From assembly GCF_014202415.1 (NCBI RefSeq), contig NZ_JACHGR010000009.1:62001-126000 (forward strand): a stretch of 64,000 bases of DNA, given 5' to 3'. Below the pieces are notes generated by a model. That model did not search any database and was not told the origin of the DNA. It saw only the letters and a program-made list of their open reading frames with translations. Source of the DNA: Tolumonas osonensis. Lineage in GTDB: Bacteria; Pseudomonadota; Gammaproteobacteria; Enterobacterales; Aeromonadaceae. Below are positions 18,343 to 26,695 of this stretch, piece after piece. A program made the translations under genes and the position numbers. Each line of letters begins with the position of its first letter. The stretch's first letter is position 1.

Positions 18343-18406
18343 TTGACAGAATGGGGGGGGTGGGGGGTTATTTCTGCACATGAATGCCATGCGCAGAAAC
18401 AAATGA

Positions 18407-18682
18407 TTAAACCAGACGGATCTCAAGTTTTTTGCCAAGAGCGGAAGCAAAGCGTTCAAGTGTGGAGAGTTTTACATCATCCGAATGATTTTCAATACGT
18501 GAAATGGCACTTTTTTGCGTATTCAGCTTATGGGCCAAATCATCCTGAGTAAGACCCGCATCTATGCGCGCTTCTTTAAGGAGTGCGCCAAATTTGAAAA
18601 CGGCATAGCCTTCATCATAATTTTCAGCAAATCCGGCATCAGCTTGTTTTCGTTTGGAAATATATTTTTGTAAGTCACTCAT
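18407..18682 (-). CDS. XRE-family HTH protein (HigA-type antitoxin)
   Basis: 91-aa DNA-binding protein starting MSDLQKYISKRKQADAGFAENYD. The helix-turn-helix spans GALLKEARIDAGLTQDDLAHKLNTQKSAISRIENHSDDV, and the C-terminal LSTLERFASALGKKLEIRLV is typical of HigA-like antitoxins that partner RelE/Gp49-type toxins. No such toxin is present; the gene instead follows fic with an 11-base gap, in the same operon. An upstream Met at 18715 would overlap fic by 22 bases and is less likely. It may repress the operon or contribute to control of the Fic toxin; that is inference. Confidence 0.85.
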   Translation of the reverse strand: MSDLQKYISKRKQADAGFAENYDEGYAVFKFGALLKEARIDAGLTQDDLAHKLNTQKSAISRIENHSDDVKLSTLERFASALGKKLEIRLV

Positions 18683-18693
18683 ATTTTGTTCTG

Positions 18694-19290
18694 TCAAAAC
18701 GCTGAACCAATACACTTTTCAAAGATAGAACGCATCAAAGAATAATCACAGTAGTATCCTTTAATATTGGCCTCTAGCCATTCCCTAGGTTCAATAATTG
18801 ACCAATCAATCTCAAAACCACAGTTGATGATCATGTGTTCAAATAGAATACGTTGTGCTCTACCATTACCTTCACGGAATGGATGAACCACATTCAGATC
18901 AGCATAAAGTTCCGCAATAGTAATAACTAAATCATCACGACTGAGTTCAACTAACGTATTGCCATAATCAATGGTTGAAAACAGCTTTTGAGCTTCAATT
19001 TCAATGCGCTGACATGAACAAAATCGAGTGTTGCCTTTTGAAATGTCTATTTGACGTAATTCTCCTGCCCATGGATATAAATCACCGAAAAGAGCTTTGT
19101 GGATCGCGCAAAAATAGTTCAGATCATAAGGGGGAAGAGCAAATTCAATTTGATTGGCACACAATGATGAAATCTCTCGTTCAGCATCTTCGAGTAAAGT
19201 CTCATCATGAATATTCAGAGAATTGATAAGGATGTCTGAATTTGGATAACAGTATGAATCCTGGCCGATGCCGTACTTGTCTCTACTCAT
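18694..19290 (-). CDS. fic: Fic-domain protein (AMP-transferase-type toxin)
   Basis: 198 aa, a compact Fic domain with no extra domains. The active-site motif HPFREGNGRAQR (His136 to about Arg147) matches HPFx(D/E)GNGRxxR, predicting transfer of AMP to a protein hydroxyl. The flap region is near YPWAGELRQIDISKGNTRF. The protein lacks its own inhibitory helix; the 54-aa gene just upstream, overlapping it at ATGA (19287-19290), carries the (S/T)xxxE(G/N) inhibitory motif. This is the arrangement of class I Fic toxin-antitoxin pairs such as VbhT/VbhA and E. coli Fic/YhfG. Target protein unknown; DNA gyrase and topoisomerase IV are known targets of related toxins. Confidence 0.92.
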   Translation of the reverse strand: MSRDKYGIGQDSYCYPNSDILINSLNIHDETLLEDAEREISSLCANQIEFALPPYDLNYFCAIHKALFGDLYPWAGELRQIDISKGNTRFCSCQRIEIEAQKLFSTIDYGNTLVELSRDDLVITIAELYADLNVVHPFREGNGRAQRILFEHMIINCGFEIDWSIIEPREWLEANIKGYYCDYSLMRSIFEKCIGSAF

Positions 19291-19451
19291 TGTGACACTT
19301 GAGATCGATACTTATTGAGAATGCTTTCTTTTGTCATGGATAGTTCAGAAGAAGCCGGCTTCAGACCTTCGAGGCGAAGGCTGGCAGCATAGTTCCGCGC
19401 ACGACTTTTTGCTGCAAACGCTTGTTTTTCTTGAAATGATTGTTTTTTCAT
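19287..19451 (-). CDS. Small Fic antitoxin (YhfG/VbhA-like)
   Basis: 54-aa protein starting MKKQSFQEKQAFAAKSRARN. It contains SLRLEG at residues 24-29, which fits the (S/T)xxxE(G/N) motif. In class I antitoxins the glutamate of this motif reaches into the Fic ATP site and blocks it. The surrounding RNYAASLRLEGL is very like the RNFQASRRLEGV stretch I recall for E. coli YhfG. The stop codon overlaps the fic start (TGA within ATGAG), so translation is coupled. A possible -10 (TATAAT, minus strand, 19482-19487) lies about 35 bases upstream, with an AGG-containing ribosome binding site. Confidence 0.88.
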   Translation of the reverse strand: MKKQSFQEKQAFAAKSRARNYAASLRLEGLKPASSELSMTKESILNKYRSQVSQ

Positions 19452-19491
19452 AGTCTATACCTAAAAAGGTCTCTTCGTTTGATTATAAATC

Positions 19492-19632
19492 ATGCACACA
19501 GATGCTGACTACTACGCAGGAGAGGATCAGGCGAACCTCGGGATTATCCCGGAATCTCAATTCGAGCCAGTACCGGCGACTGACATCAAATCAGTTATTT
19601 TGCAAAATCAGCAACAGTCATTTGCCAATTAG
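19492..19632 (+). CDS. Hypothetical 46-aa ORF
   Basis: Open frame from an ATG, MHTDADYYAGEDQANLGIIP, ending in a glutamine-rich tail. No family is recognised. It has no clear ribosome binding site and overlaps the likely promoter side of the Fic module. It could be the tail of a decayed gene or chance. Confidence 0.2.
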   Translation: MHTDADYYAGEDQANLGIIPESQFEPVPATDIKSVILQNQQQSFAN

Positions 19633-19701
19633 ATAGTATTTCAGCAACAGAGAAAGGCATAAGCTGTCAGCATTGTTAGTGGTATGACGCAGGAGACAGC
19701 C

Positions 19702-20529
19702 ATGAGCCGCTTACCTACTCTCTTTATTTCGCACGGTTCGCCGATGCTGGCGCTGGAGCCGGGCACCACCGGGCCGGTATTGACCCGGATCGGACAACAG
19801 TTGCCGAAGCCAAAGGCTGTTCTGGTGATTTCGGCGCACTGGCTGACGCAGCAGCCGACGCTGACCAGCGGTACGTCACCGAAAACCATTCATGACTTCG
19901 GTGGTTTCCCGCGGGCACTGTATGCGCTGCAGTATCCGGCCCCCGGTTCACCGGCACTGGCTGAGCAGGTGCAGGCGCTGCTGCAAAAGGTGGGGCTTGA
20001 TGCGCGGCTGGACGCAGAGCGCGGGCTGGATCATGGTGCCTGGGTGCCGCTGCGGTATCTTTATCCGGAGGCGAATGTGCCGGTGGTGCAGTTGTCGCTG
20101 AATCCGTCGGTGCCGCCGAAGCTGCAGTTTGCGCTGGGGCAACTGCTGCGCGGTTTGAGCGAGGAAGGTGTGCTGATCCTGGCGTCCGGCAGTTTTACCC
20201 ATAATCTGGGTGAGCTGCACTGGGATAGCCCGGAAGAGTTACCGCAGGCCGGTGATCCGTATGTCGATCAGTTCCGTGACTGGGTGATCGACAAGATTGA
20301 GACACATGATATCGACGCGCTGAATGATTACCGCAGGCTGGCACCGCATGCCCGCCGGGCCCATCCGACCGATGAGCATCTGCTGCCGCTGTTTGTGGCA
20401 CTGGGTGCGGCGGATAACACCGAGGTGCGGCGTCTGCATAAGGATGTCGCGCTCGGTACGCTGGCGATGGATATTTTTGCTTTTGGGTCGGGGGGCGATG
20501 TGCTGGCGGAAAATGGGAATCTGAGTTAA
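19702..20529 (+). CDS. ygiD: 4,5-DOPA dioxygenase family protein (YgiD-like)
   Basis: Extradiol ring-cleaving dioxygenase of the DODA family, class III/LigB fold, 275 aa. The N-terminus LPTLFISHGSPMLALEPG has the first metal-ligand histidine. Others are in VISAHWLT, GLDHGAWVPLRYLYP and the SGSFTHNLGEL segment, the usual pattern for non-heme metal binding in this family. The start is set at the second ATG, which has AGGAG six bases upstream, rather than the ATG at 19684. E. coli YgiD opens the ring of L-DOPA in vitro; the physiological substrate is uncertain. Single gene with a strong bidirectional terminator behind it. Confidence 0.9.
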   Translation: MSRLPTLFISHGSPMLALEPGTTGPVLTRIGQQLPKPKAVLVISAHWLTQQPTLTSGTSPKTIHDFGGFPRALYALQYPAPGSPALAEQVQALLQKVGLDARLDAERGLDHGAWVPLRYLYPEANVPVVQLSLNPSVPPKLQFALGQLLRGLSEEGVLILASGSFTHNLGELHWDSPEELPQAGDPYVDQFRDWVIDKIETHDIDALNDYRRLAPHARRAHPTDEHLLPLFVALGAADNTEVRRLHKDVALGTLAMDIFAFGSGGDVLAENGNLS

Positions 20530-20531
20530 AA

Positions 20532-20554
20532 AAGGGCTTCTTACTGAAGCCCTT
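20532..20554. terminator. Bidirectional terminator between ygiD and frmB
   Basis: Perfect stem AAGGGCTTC / GAAGCCCTT with a 5-base loop. An A-run precedes it, which gives a T-run for the minus-strand frmAB transcript. It separates convergent genes. Confidence 0.85.
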
Positions 20555-20558
20555 CCTG

Positions 20559-21401
20559 TTAATCCTGCAGATAACCGGCGTGAAAGCGCAGGTGTTCTTC
20601 GATGAAGCTGGCGATGAAGTAGTAGCTGTGGTCGTAACCCGGCTGCATGCGCAGCAGCAGGTTGGCGCTTGCCTGCATGCCGGCGGTATACAGGGTCTGC
20701 GGTTTCAGCTGTTCGGCCAGAAAGTTGTCGGCGTCGCCCTGATCCACCAGCAGCGGCAGCGGACTGCCCCGGCGGGCCAGCAGCAGGCTGGCATCGAACT
20801 CTTCCCACCGCGTCCGGTCTTCCCCCAGATAGGCGGTAAAGGCTTTCTGCCCCCACGGACAATTTACCGGATTGGCAATCGGCGCAAAGGCCGACACCGA
20901 GGTAAACCGCGCCGGATTGCGCAGCGCCAGCACCAGTGCGCCGTGGCCACCCATCGAGTGGCCGCTGATCGCACGTTTGTCCGATAACGGCAGTTGCGCT
21001 TCCAGTAGGGTTGGCAGTTCGGTCAGGATGTAGTCGTACATCCGGTAATGCGTGGCCCACGGCACCTGCGTGGCGTTGACATAAAAACCGGCGCCCTGCC
21101 CCAGATCATACGCCGCGTCATCCGCAACCGCTTCGCCGCGAGGGCTGGTATCGGGGATGATCAGCGCGATGCCGAGTTCCGCCGCCACGCGCTGTGCGCC
21201 GGCTTTGGTGGCAAAGTTTTCATCGCTGCAGGTCAAGCCGGAGAGCCAGTACAGCGCCGGGACTTTTCCTTCAGCCGCTTGCGGTGGCAGGAACACCGAG
21301 AACTGCATGTCACAGCTCAGCACGGCGGAGGCATGTTTAAAGCGGACTTGTCGTCCGCCAAAACATTTCTGTTCCTGTACTAATGTCAGCGCGCTCATCA
21401 A
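20559..21401 (-). CDS. frmB: S-formylglutathione hydrolase
   Basis: Hydrolyses S-formylglutathione to formate and glutathione, the second step of glutathione-dependent formaldehyde detoxification. 280 aa, alpha/beta hydrolase of the esterase D family. The nucleophile is in [10 protein letters not shown], preceded by [18 protein letters not shown], which forms the oxyanion region. The catalytic Asp and His are in [10 protein letters not shown] and GYDHSYYF. Six bases downstream of frmA, so co-transcribed. The second Met (20559..21398) is an alternative start. Confidence 0.95.
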   Translation of the reverse strand: MMSALTLVQEQKCFGGRQVRFKHASAVLSCDMQFSVFLPPQAAEGKVPALYWLSGLTCSDENFATKAGAQRVAAELGIALIIPDTSPRGEAVADDAAYDLGQGAGFYVNATQVPWATHYRMYDYILTELPTLLEAQLPLSDKRAISGHSMGGHGALVLALRNPARFTSVSAFAPIANPVNCPWGQKAFTAYLGEDRTRWEEFDASLLLARRGSPLPLLVDQGDADNFLAEQLKPQTLYTAGMQASANLLLRMQPGYDHSYYFIASFIEEHLRFHAGYLQD

Positions 21402-21407
21402 CGCTCC

Positions 21408-22535
<1,128 letters not shown>

Positions 22536-22728
22536 TTATTCCTAAGTCTGATTCGGATTAGGGGGTAAACAGAATGCTGTTTCAGGACGAGAAAGAACGA
22601 TTACAGTCAGGATGTGCTGTAATCGCTCTCTAACCTGCTCTCTCACAATCAGGTTAAGACCATTGTATTCAGTTCTTTACCGGTGATAATGAGTCAATCC
22701 GGCAAATGCTTTTTACTGTGGTGTAATA

Positions 22729-23616
22729 ATGTCGATCAGGGATGGCGTATTTGAGTTTGTGTATGTGGTTGAAACCGAGAGTTTCACCGCGGCGGCCAAA
22801 CGGATGGATGTTTCGGTGGCGCATATCAGCCGGCATGTGAATCAGCTGGAAAACCGGCTCGGGGCCAAGCTGCTGTACCGCACGACCCGCCAGATCCGGC
22901 TGACGGAAGTGGGCGAGGTTTATTACCACTATGCGCGCAAGGTGATGGACGAACTGCTGGAAGCGGAGCGTGCCGTGATCGAGATGGAAGGTAAGCAGAT
23001 CGGCAAGCTGCGCATGACGGCGCCGGTCTATTACGGCGAGTATTTTGTCGCGCCGCTGGTGAATGATTTTCTGCTGCGCTATCCAAAGATTGATCTGGAA
23101 CTGAACCTGACCAACCGTACCGTCGATCTGGTGGAGGAAGGCTATGATCTGGCCATCCGTCTGGGGACGCTCGACTCTTCCACCATGATGTGCCGCAAGC
23201 TGGTGTCCCGCACCCAGTATGTGTGTGCCTCGCCGGCGTATCTCGCGGCGCATGGCACGCCGCTGACGCTGGCCGATCTGGCGAAACACCGCTGCCTGAA
23301 CGCGATCCTGGATCACTGGCGTTTTATCGAGAATGGCCGGCTGCGCAATATCCGCACCGGCGCGTCGTGGAGCTGCAATTCCGGTCTGATCGCCAAGGAT
23401 GCCGCGCTGAAGGGCTTAGGCATTGTGCAGCTTCCCGATTATTACGTGCAGGAAGAGCTGAACAAGGGATTGCTGGTCAGTCTGCTGGAGGAGTTCCGCC
23501 TGCCGGACGACGGTATCTGGGCGGTGTATCCGCATAACCGCCATCTGTCGCCGAAAGTGAAACTGCTGGTCGATTTTCTGATCGAACGGCTGGGGACGCC
23601 GCCGGCGACAGAATAG
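22729..23616 (+). CDS. LysR-family transcriptional regulator
   Basis: 295 aa. The N-terminal winged helix-turn-helix has FEFVYVVETESFTAAAKRMDVSVAHISRHVNQLENRLGAKLLYRTTRQIRLTE in overlapping segments, followed by a LysR substrate-binding domain from about residue 90. It resembles the large PA0477/AphB-like group with a VAHISRHVNQLE recognition helix. Divergent from frmA, so it is a candidate regulator of frmAB, as seen for LysR activators of adhC in some gammaproteobacteria. The ligand is not predictable. Confidence 0.9.
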   Translation: MSIRDGVFEFVYVVETESFTAAAKRMDVSVAHISRHVNQLENRLGAKLLYRTTRQIRLTEVGEVYYHYARKVMDELLEAERAVIEMEGKQIGKLRMTAPVYYGEYFVAPLVNDFLLRYPKIDLELNLTNRTVDLVEEGYDLAIRLGTLDSSTMMCRKLVSRTQYVCASPAYLAAHGTPLTLADLAKHRCLNAILDHWRFIENGRLRNIRTGASWSCNSGLIAKDAALKGLGIVQLPDYYVQEELNKGLLVSLLEEFRLPDDGIWAVYPHNRHLSPKVKLLVDFLIERLGTPPATE

Positions 23617-23656
23617 AACCTATCAAGTTGATAGGTTGATACTTATGCCATATACT
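23617..23656 (+). promoter_or_regulatory. Promoter with palindromic operator for the DUF4258/XRE pair
   Basis: A perfect inverted repeat, arms AACCTATCAA and TTGATAGGTT around one G, spans 23617-23637. It overlaps the -35 TTGATA (23628-23633). Exactly 17 bases later comes the -10 TATACT (23651-23656). A palindrome covering the -35 box is the usual design for autorepression by a toxin-antitoxin complex. The palindrome begins immediately after the LysR stop codon. Confidence 0.75.
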
Positions 23657-23741
23657 TGAGAGGTATTTGAATTTTGTTTCGAAGAGGCCACGACATGATC
23701 GGATTAGCATTCTCAGAACAAATTTCCATAAGGCGAAAGAA

Positions 23742-24077
23742 ATGCATATTTCGACTTTTACAGAGTTTCCTCTAAGTAATAAAGCTGCAAGACAGATCAT
23801 TAAAGAAATACTGAGTAATGATGATTCGCGATTTTTCATGACCCGTCACGCCATAGACCGAATGAACGAACGCGGCATTACAGAATCACAAATAAGAAAT
23901 GTGCTGTTGAGTCCCAGCAGTTACGTTAGCGAAAATACCAGTCAAACCCCTCGGGGAGACTGGAAATTAAACATTACAGGGTGGTCAGCAGGCACAGTAA
24001 TCGACGTAACGGTTGCATTACGGCGGGTTGAATCAGATCCGCATGCCTTCGTAATGACAGTGAAAATACCCCACTGA
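23742..24077 (+). CDS. DUF4258-family protein (putative toxin)
   Basis: 111 aa from MHISTFTEFPLSNKAARQII. The core FFMTRHAIDRMNERGITESQIRNVLLSP is the hallmark of DUF4258, a small BECR-like/RelE-like fold often found with antitoxin-type regulators. The remainder, GDWKLNITGWSAGTVIDVTVALRR, is strand-rich. The ATG at 23742 is preferred over a TTG at 23667 because the leading residues in between look non-coding. A gap of 30 bases separates it from the XRE gene. Toxic activity is inferred from context and not shown by the sequence. Confidence 0.75.
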   Translation: MHISTFTEFPLSNKAARQIIKEILSNDDSRFFMTRHAIDRMNERGITESQIRNVLLSPSSYVSENTSQTPRGDWKLNITGWSAGTVIDVTVALRRVESDPHAFVMTVKIPH

Positions 24078-24107
24078 GGGGAAAACCTGTAATACAGGGG
24101 GTATCAT

Positions 24108-24563
24108 ATGAAAAAGTATCAATACAAAGAATGTGGATTAAGTAACGTCTACCTGTTAAACGGGTTTACGATCATTAACGATGAAGAATATGGTGAATGT
24201 GTCAGCATCAACAATCGTGCAGCGCTGGAAATCGCCATTGCTAAAAACGTTATTAATTTGCAACGGCCTCTGACAGGTGAAGAGCTGCGCTATTTGCGTA
24301 AAGCAATGAACCTGTCGCAAAAAGCGATCGGTGAACAAATGGGTTTATCTGAACAAACGATAGCCCGATGGGAAAAAGACGAAAGCAAACCATCACGGTC
24401 GGAAGATGCGGTTATCCGTGATCTTTATTGTGAATACATCAACTCGGATAGCAAAATCAGCTTCTTCCTGAAAGCAATAGCCAACGCAGAAGCCGAAGCT
24501 GTTATGACCCGTGAAATGAATCTTTGCACTGATGAACACGGCGCATGGGAAGTCGCGGCTTAA
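24108..24563 (+). CDS. XRE-family regulator (putative antitoxin)
   Basis: 151 aa. A central helix-turn-helix LTGEELRYLRKAMNLSQKAIGEQMGLSEQTIARWEKDESKPSR lies at about residues 55-97. The N-terminal part (YKECGLSNVYLLNGFTIIND) resembles MqsA/YgiT-type regulators but lacks the two CxxC zinc pairs. Paired with the DUF4258 gene and sharing its palindromic promoter, it is the likely antitoxin and repressor. A GGGGG-containing ribosome binding site lies about ten bases ahead of the ATG. Confidence 0.82.
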   Translation: MKKYQYKECGLSNVYLLNGFTIINDEEYGECVSINNRAALEIAIAKNVINLQRPLTGEELRYLRKAMNLSQKAIGEQMGLSEQTIARWEKDESKPSRSEDAVIRDLYCEYINSDSKISFFLKAIANAEAEAVMTREMNLCTDEHGAWEVAA

Positions 24564-24564
24564 A

Positions 24565-24669
24565 TCAGGCCATTCGCATGATTTTCTGGGTGATCTCCCC
24601 GCGCAGATGGGCCTGCATCTGCTCTGCAATCGCCCGGAAGGCGTCGCTTAAATCGGGTTGGGTGGGCAC
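24565..24669 (-). pseudogene. Possible gene remnant, minus strand
   Basis: The minus strand reads VPTQPDLSDAFRAIAEQMQA and continues as a helical segment to a stop at 24565. A stop codon lies a few codons upstream of the GTG. The composition is GC-rich and coding-like compared with the AT-rich flank, suggesting the C-terminal tail of a lost gene. Family unknown. Confidence 0.3.
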
Positions 24670-24817
24670 TGACGGTTCTCAGAAATGATGGAAGATTGTT
24701 TTGCAGATAAATAGATACTTACGATAATTTCGCCCTGACCAAGAGGCTCTATAATCTGTATATCTTTGATTTTAATAAAATTATCTCGCGTATTCACAAC
24801 CCGGGTCATATATAGAC

Positions 24818-24853
24818 TAATAGATACTTTAATAGATATTTAAATAGATTCTT
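24818..24853. repeat. Three 12-bp tandem repeats
   Basis: TAATAGATACTT, TAATAGATATTT and AAATAGATTCTT follow one another without a gap. A fourth copy, AAATAGATACTT, lies about 100 bases upstream at 24709-24720. The spacing of a little over one helical turn resembles protein-binding iterons. Function unknown. Confidence 0.7.
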
Positions 24854-24947
24854 TCACTTTGGTGAAGAGAAATAACCACTTACTCAATCAAATCCGGCCG
24901 GAGTCATTATACTGACAGTATCCGCCTGTTCTGATGAGGCTGCCGTC

Positions 24948-25544
24948 ATGATGCGGAATTTGTGGCTGGTGATTTTCTTTGCGGTGCTGCTCTGGTCGGT
25001 GATTGAGCCGAAAGATCTGTTTACCTGGTTTCTGGAGGTGTTTCCGGCGCTGATTGCGCTGGTGGTGCTGGCGAAAACCCGCCATTCCTTTCCGCTGACG
25101 CCCTTGCTGTATCAGCTGATCCTGCTGCACGCCATCATCCTGATGGTGGGTGGTCATTACACTTACGCCGAGGTACCTCTGTTTGACTGGTTCAAGGAGT
25201 GGTTCGGCGCCACCCGCAATAATTACGATAAGCTCGGCCATCTGGCGCAGGGCTTTGTGCCGGCACTGGTTGCCCGCGAGCTAGTGATCCGCAAGCAGAT
25301 CATCCGCGGCCGGCGCTGGCAGCATTTTTTCTGCGTCTGTACCTGTCTGGCGATCAGTGCCGTGTATGAATTACTGGAATGGGGCGTGGCGATTGCCACC
25401 GGCGAAGGGGCGGAAGCCTTTCTTGGCACGCAGGGTTATGAGTGGGATACACAGTCGGATATGTTTTATGCCCTGATTGGCGCGGTCACGGCGCTACTGA
25501 CGCTGAGCCGTTATCACGACCGGCAACTGGCTCAATTCAAATAG
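24948..25544 (+). CDS. DUF2238 (YjdF-type) inner membrane protein
   Basis: 198 aa with about six hydrophobic helices. Conserved polar segments are GHYTYAEVPLFDWF, RNNYDKLGHLAQGFVPALVARE, AVYELLEWGVA and EWDTQSDMFYALIGA; the charged residues within membrane regions suggest a transport or ligand-binding role. Family function is unknown. Single gene followed by a strong terminator. Confidence 0.88.
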   Translation: MMRNLWLVIFFAVLLWSVIEPKDLFTWFLEVFPALIALVVLAKTRHSFPLTPLLYQLILLHAIILMVGGHYTYAEVPLFDWFKEWFGATRNNYDKLGHLAQGFVPALVARELVIRKQIIRGRRWQHFFCVCTCLAISAVYELLEWGVAIATGEGAEAFLGTQGYEWDTQSDMFYALIGAVTALLTLSRYHDRQLAQFK

Positions 25545-25555
25545 GCCGCAACAAC

Positions 25556-25590
25556 AAAGCCCTGCCAGTTTCCGGGCCGGCAGGGCTTTT
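25556..25590 (+). terminator. Terminator after the DUF2238 gene
   Basis: Stem AAAGCCCTGCC / GGCAGGGCTTT with a 12-base loop, followed by a T-rich run. Confidence 0.9.
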
Positions 25591-25627
25591 TATTAAGATG
25601 AAGCAGGGAAAATCAGTTTAGCTCCAC

Positions 25628-25837
25628 TCACTGAAATGAGTTGTCGTCCATACGGCTGATCACATCCAGCACGGTATGTAGTCCCTCTTCTGTCGACAGC
25701 ATTTCAACCGGGCATTTGCCACCGAGTGAACCGGCCGGTTCTTTCAGCCACAGTTCGGCGGTTTCCATATCGCCTTCGAAATAGTCGGTAGCTGCCTGCA
25801 GAGCCTTGTTGTAGTTACGCAGTTCTAGTGATTTCAT
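25628..25837 (-). CDS. DUF2384 (MbcA/ParS/Xre toxin-binding domain) protein
   Basis: 69 aa from MKSLELRNYNKALQAATDYF, with GGAGG nine bases upstream of the ATG. The longer frame reaching 25987 has no such signal and overlaps the neighbour. The segment WLKEPAGSLGGKCPVEMLSTEEG followed by VLDVISRMD is the C-terminal domain that MbcA/ParS antitoxins use to bind RES-domain toxins. There is no N-terminal helix-turn-helix and no RES gene nearby, so it is an orphan. It may be a stand-alone protein with another role. Confidence 0.75.
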   Translation of the reverse strand: MKSLELRNYNKALQAATDYFEGDMETAELWLKEPAGSLGGKCPVEMLSTEEGLHTVLDVISRMDDNSFQ

Positions 25838-25887
25838 CAGCGCCTCCGTTCCGTGACCGATACCGCCCCTCATACTGTGAGTATAGT

Positions 25888-26274
25888 TTAAACGGCGCCC
25901 GTTTTTGTTTTTAAACCGGCATAAAACAGCGTCAGCCAGCCGGCGATCAGCAGGGAACCGCCCAGCGGTGTAACGGGGCCCAACCATTTATTGCCGGTCA
26001 GGGCCAGCAGATAGAGACTGCCACTGAAGCAGAGGGTGCCGACCGTCATCAGTTGCGCCGCCCGGGGGATCAGCCGGCTGTCCAGCAATTGCGCCAGTGC
26101 GAACAGGATCAGCAGCGTCATGGCGTGGATCAGCTGATAGCGTACCGCAATTTCCCAGGCTTCCAGCGAAGCCGGTGGCAGCAGGTTTTTCAGGCCGTGC
26201 GCACCAAAGGCACCGGCGGTAACGGCACTGGCGCCCAAGGCCGCGCCCCATAATATGATCCAGCGATGATTCAT
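25888..26274 (-). CDS. DUF423 membrane protein (YgdD-like)
   Basis: 128 aa, four hydrophobic helices. ALGASAVTAGAFGAHGLKNLLPP, YQLIHAMTLLILFAL and TPLGGSLLIAGWLTLFYAG are the conserved segments of the DUF423 family. Function unknown; inner membrane. It lies just upstream of the DUF2384 gene on the same strand. Confidence 0.9.
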   Translation of the reverse strand: MNHRWIILWGAALGASAVTAGAFGAHGLKNLLPPASLEAWEIAVRYQLIHAMTLLILFALAQLLDSRLIPRAAQLMTVGTLCFSGSLYLLALTGNKWLGPVTPLGGSLLIAGWLTLFYAGLKTKTGAV

Positions 26275-26315
26275 GAATTAGTCCTGTTTTGTCAGTTGCG
26301 GCGCTGTATCAAACG

Positions 26316-26472
26316 TCAGCAAGCCGGCGAATAAAACCTGCCCGGCAGACGAAAATAGGTTTTGGCATTATTGAAACAGATGTTCTTCACCATTTCGCCA
26401 AGTAAGCCCATATCGTTCGGTACTTCGCCGTTTTCTGCCCAGCGGCCAATCATGGTGCCGAGCATTTCGTTA
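26316..26472 (-). pseudogene. uxaC: 3' fragment of uronate isomerase gene uxaC
   Basis: The minus strand reads [14 protein letters not shown], then [18 protein letters not shown], to a stop at 26316. This is the conserved C-terminal end of uronate isomerase. Everything upstream (about 90% of the gene) is missing, cut off near 26472, where a LysR fragment on the other strand begins. Not functional. Confidence 0.75.
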
Positions 26473-26475
26473 TCT

Positions 26476-26695
26476 TGATGTCGGGGTATACGGCTCAGCG
26501 GCGCTGAATACCCTGACCGTGAATGCCGCCCTCAACCTCTGCCGGGCGCATGGCTTCGAGCCCAAGCTTGTAAATGAAGCCTCCGATGTCATCACCGGTC
26601 TGGTCACCCTCGCCAGCAGTCATCATGGCGTGGCGCTCGTGCCGGCCTCCGTCGCCACACTGCAGATCCCGGGGCTGGTGTTCCGGTTCAGATAA
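26476..26695 (+). pseudogene. 3' fragment of a LysR-family regulator gene
   Basis: Plus-strand frame [20 protein letters not shown], then CRAHGFEPKLVNEASDVITGLVTLASSHHGVALVPASV, to a stop at 26693. This is the last 70 or so residues of a LysR substrate-binding domain. The DNA-binding half is absent. Its 3' end overlaps the 3' end of the convergent allophanate hydrolase gene by about 70 bases. Confidence 0.75.

Larger units (their letters stand above)
24564..24947. other. Non-coding stretch with tandem repeats
   Basis: About 380 bases. The first 100 hold a 34-codon minus-strand frame that looks like a gene remnant. The rest is AT-rich and contains three 12-base tandem repeats plus one separate copy. 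No complete gene is visible. Confidence 0.6.

Noticed and set aside
18353-18367. G tract as a phase-variation switch of a coding gene
   Set aside because: It lies outside any coding frame and I cannot tie it to a promoter spacing, so it is only reported as an odd tract.
20239-21060. 273-codon minus-strand frame across the ygiD-frmB junction
   Set aside because: It overlaps two real genes and crosses a terminator; Gly/Arg/Ala-rich junk translation.
24818-24853. CRISPR array
   Set aside because: Repeat units are 12 bases, directly adjacent with no spacers, and there are no cas genes.
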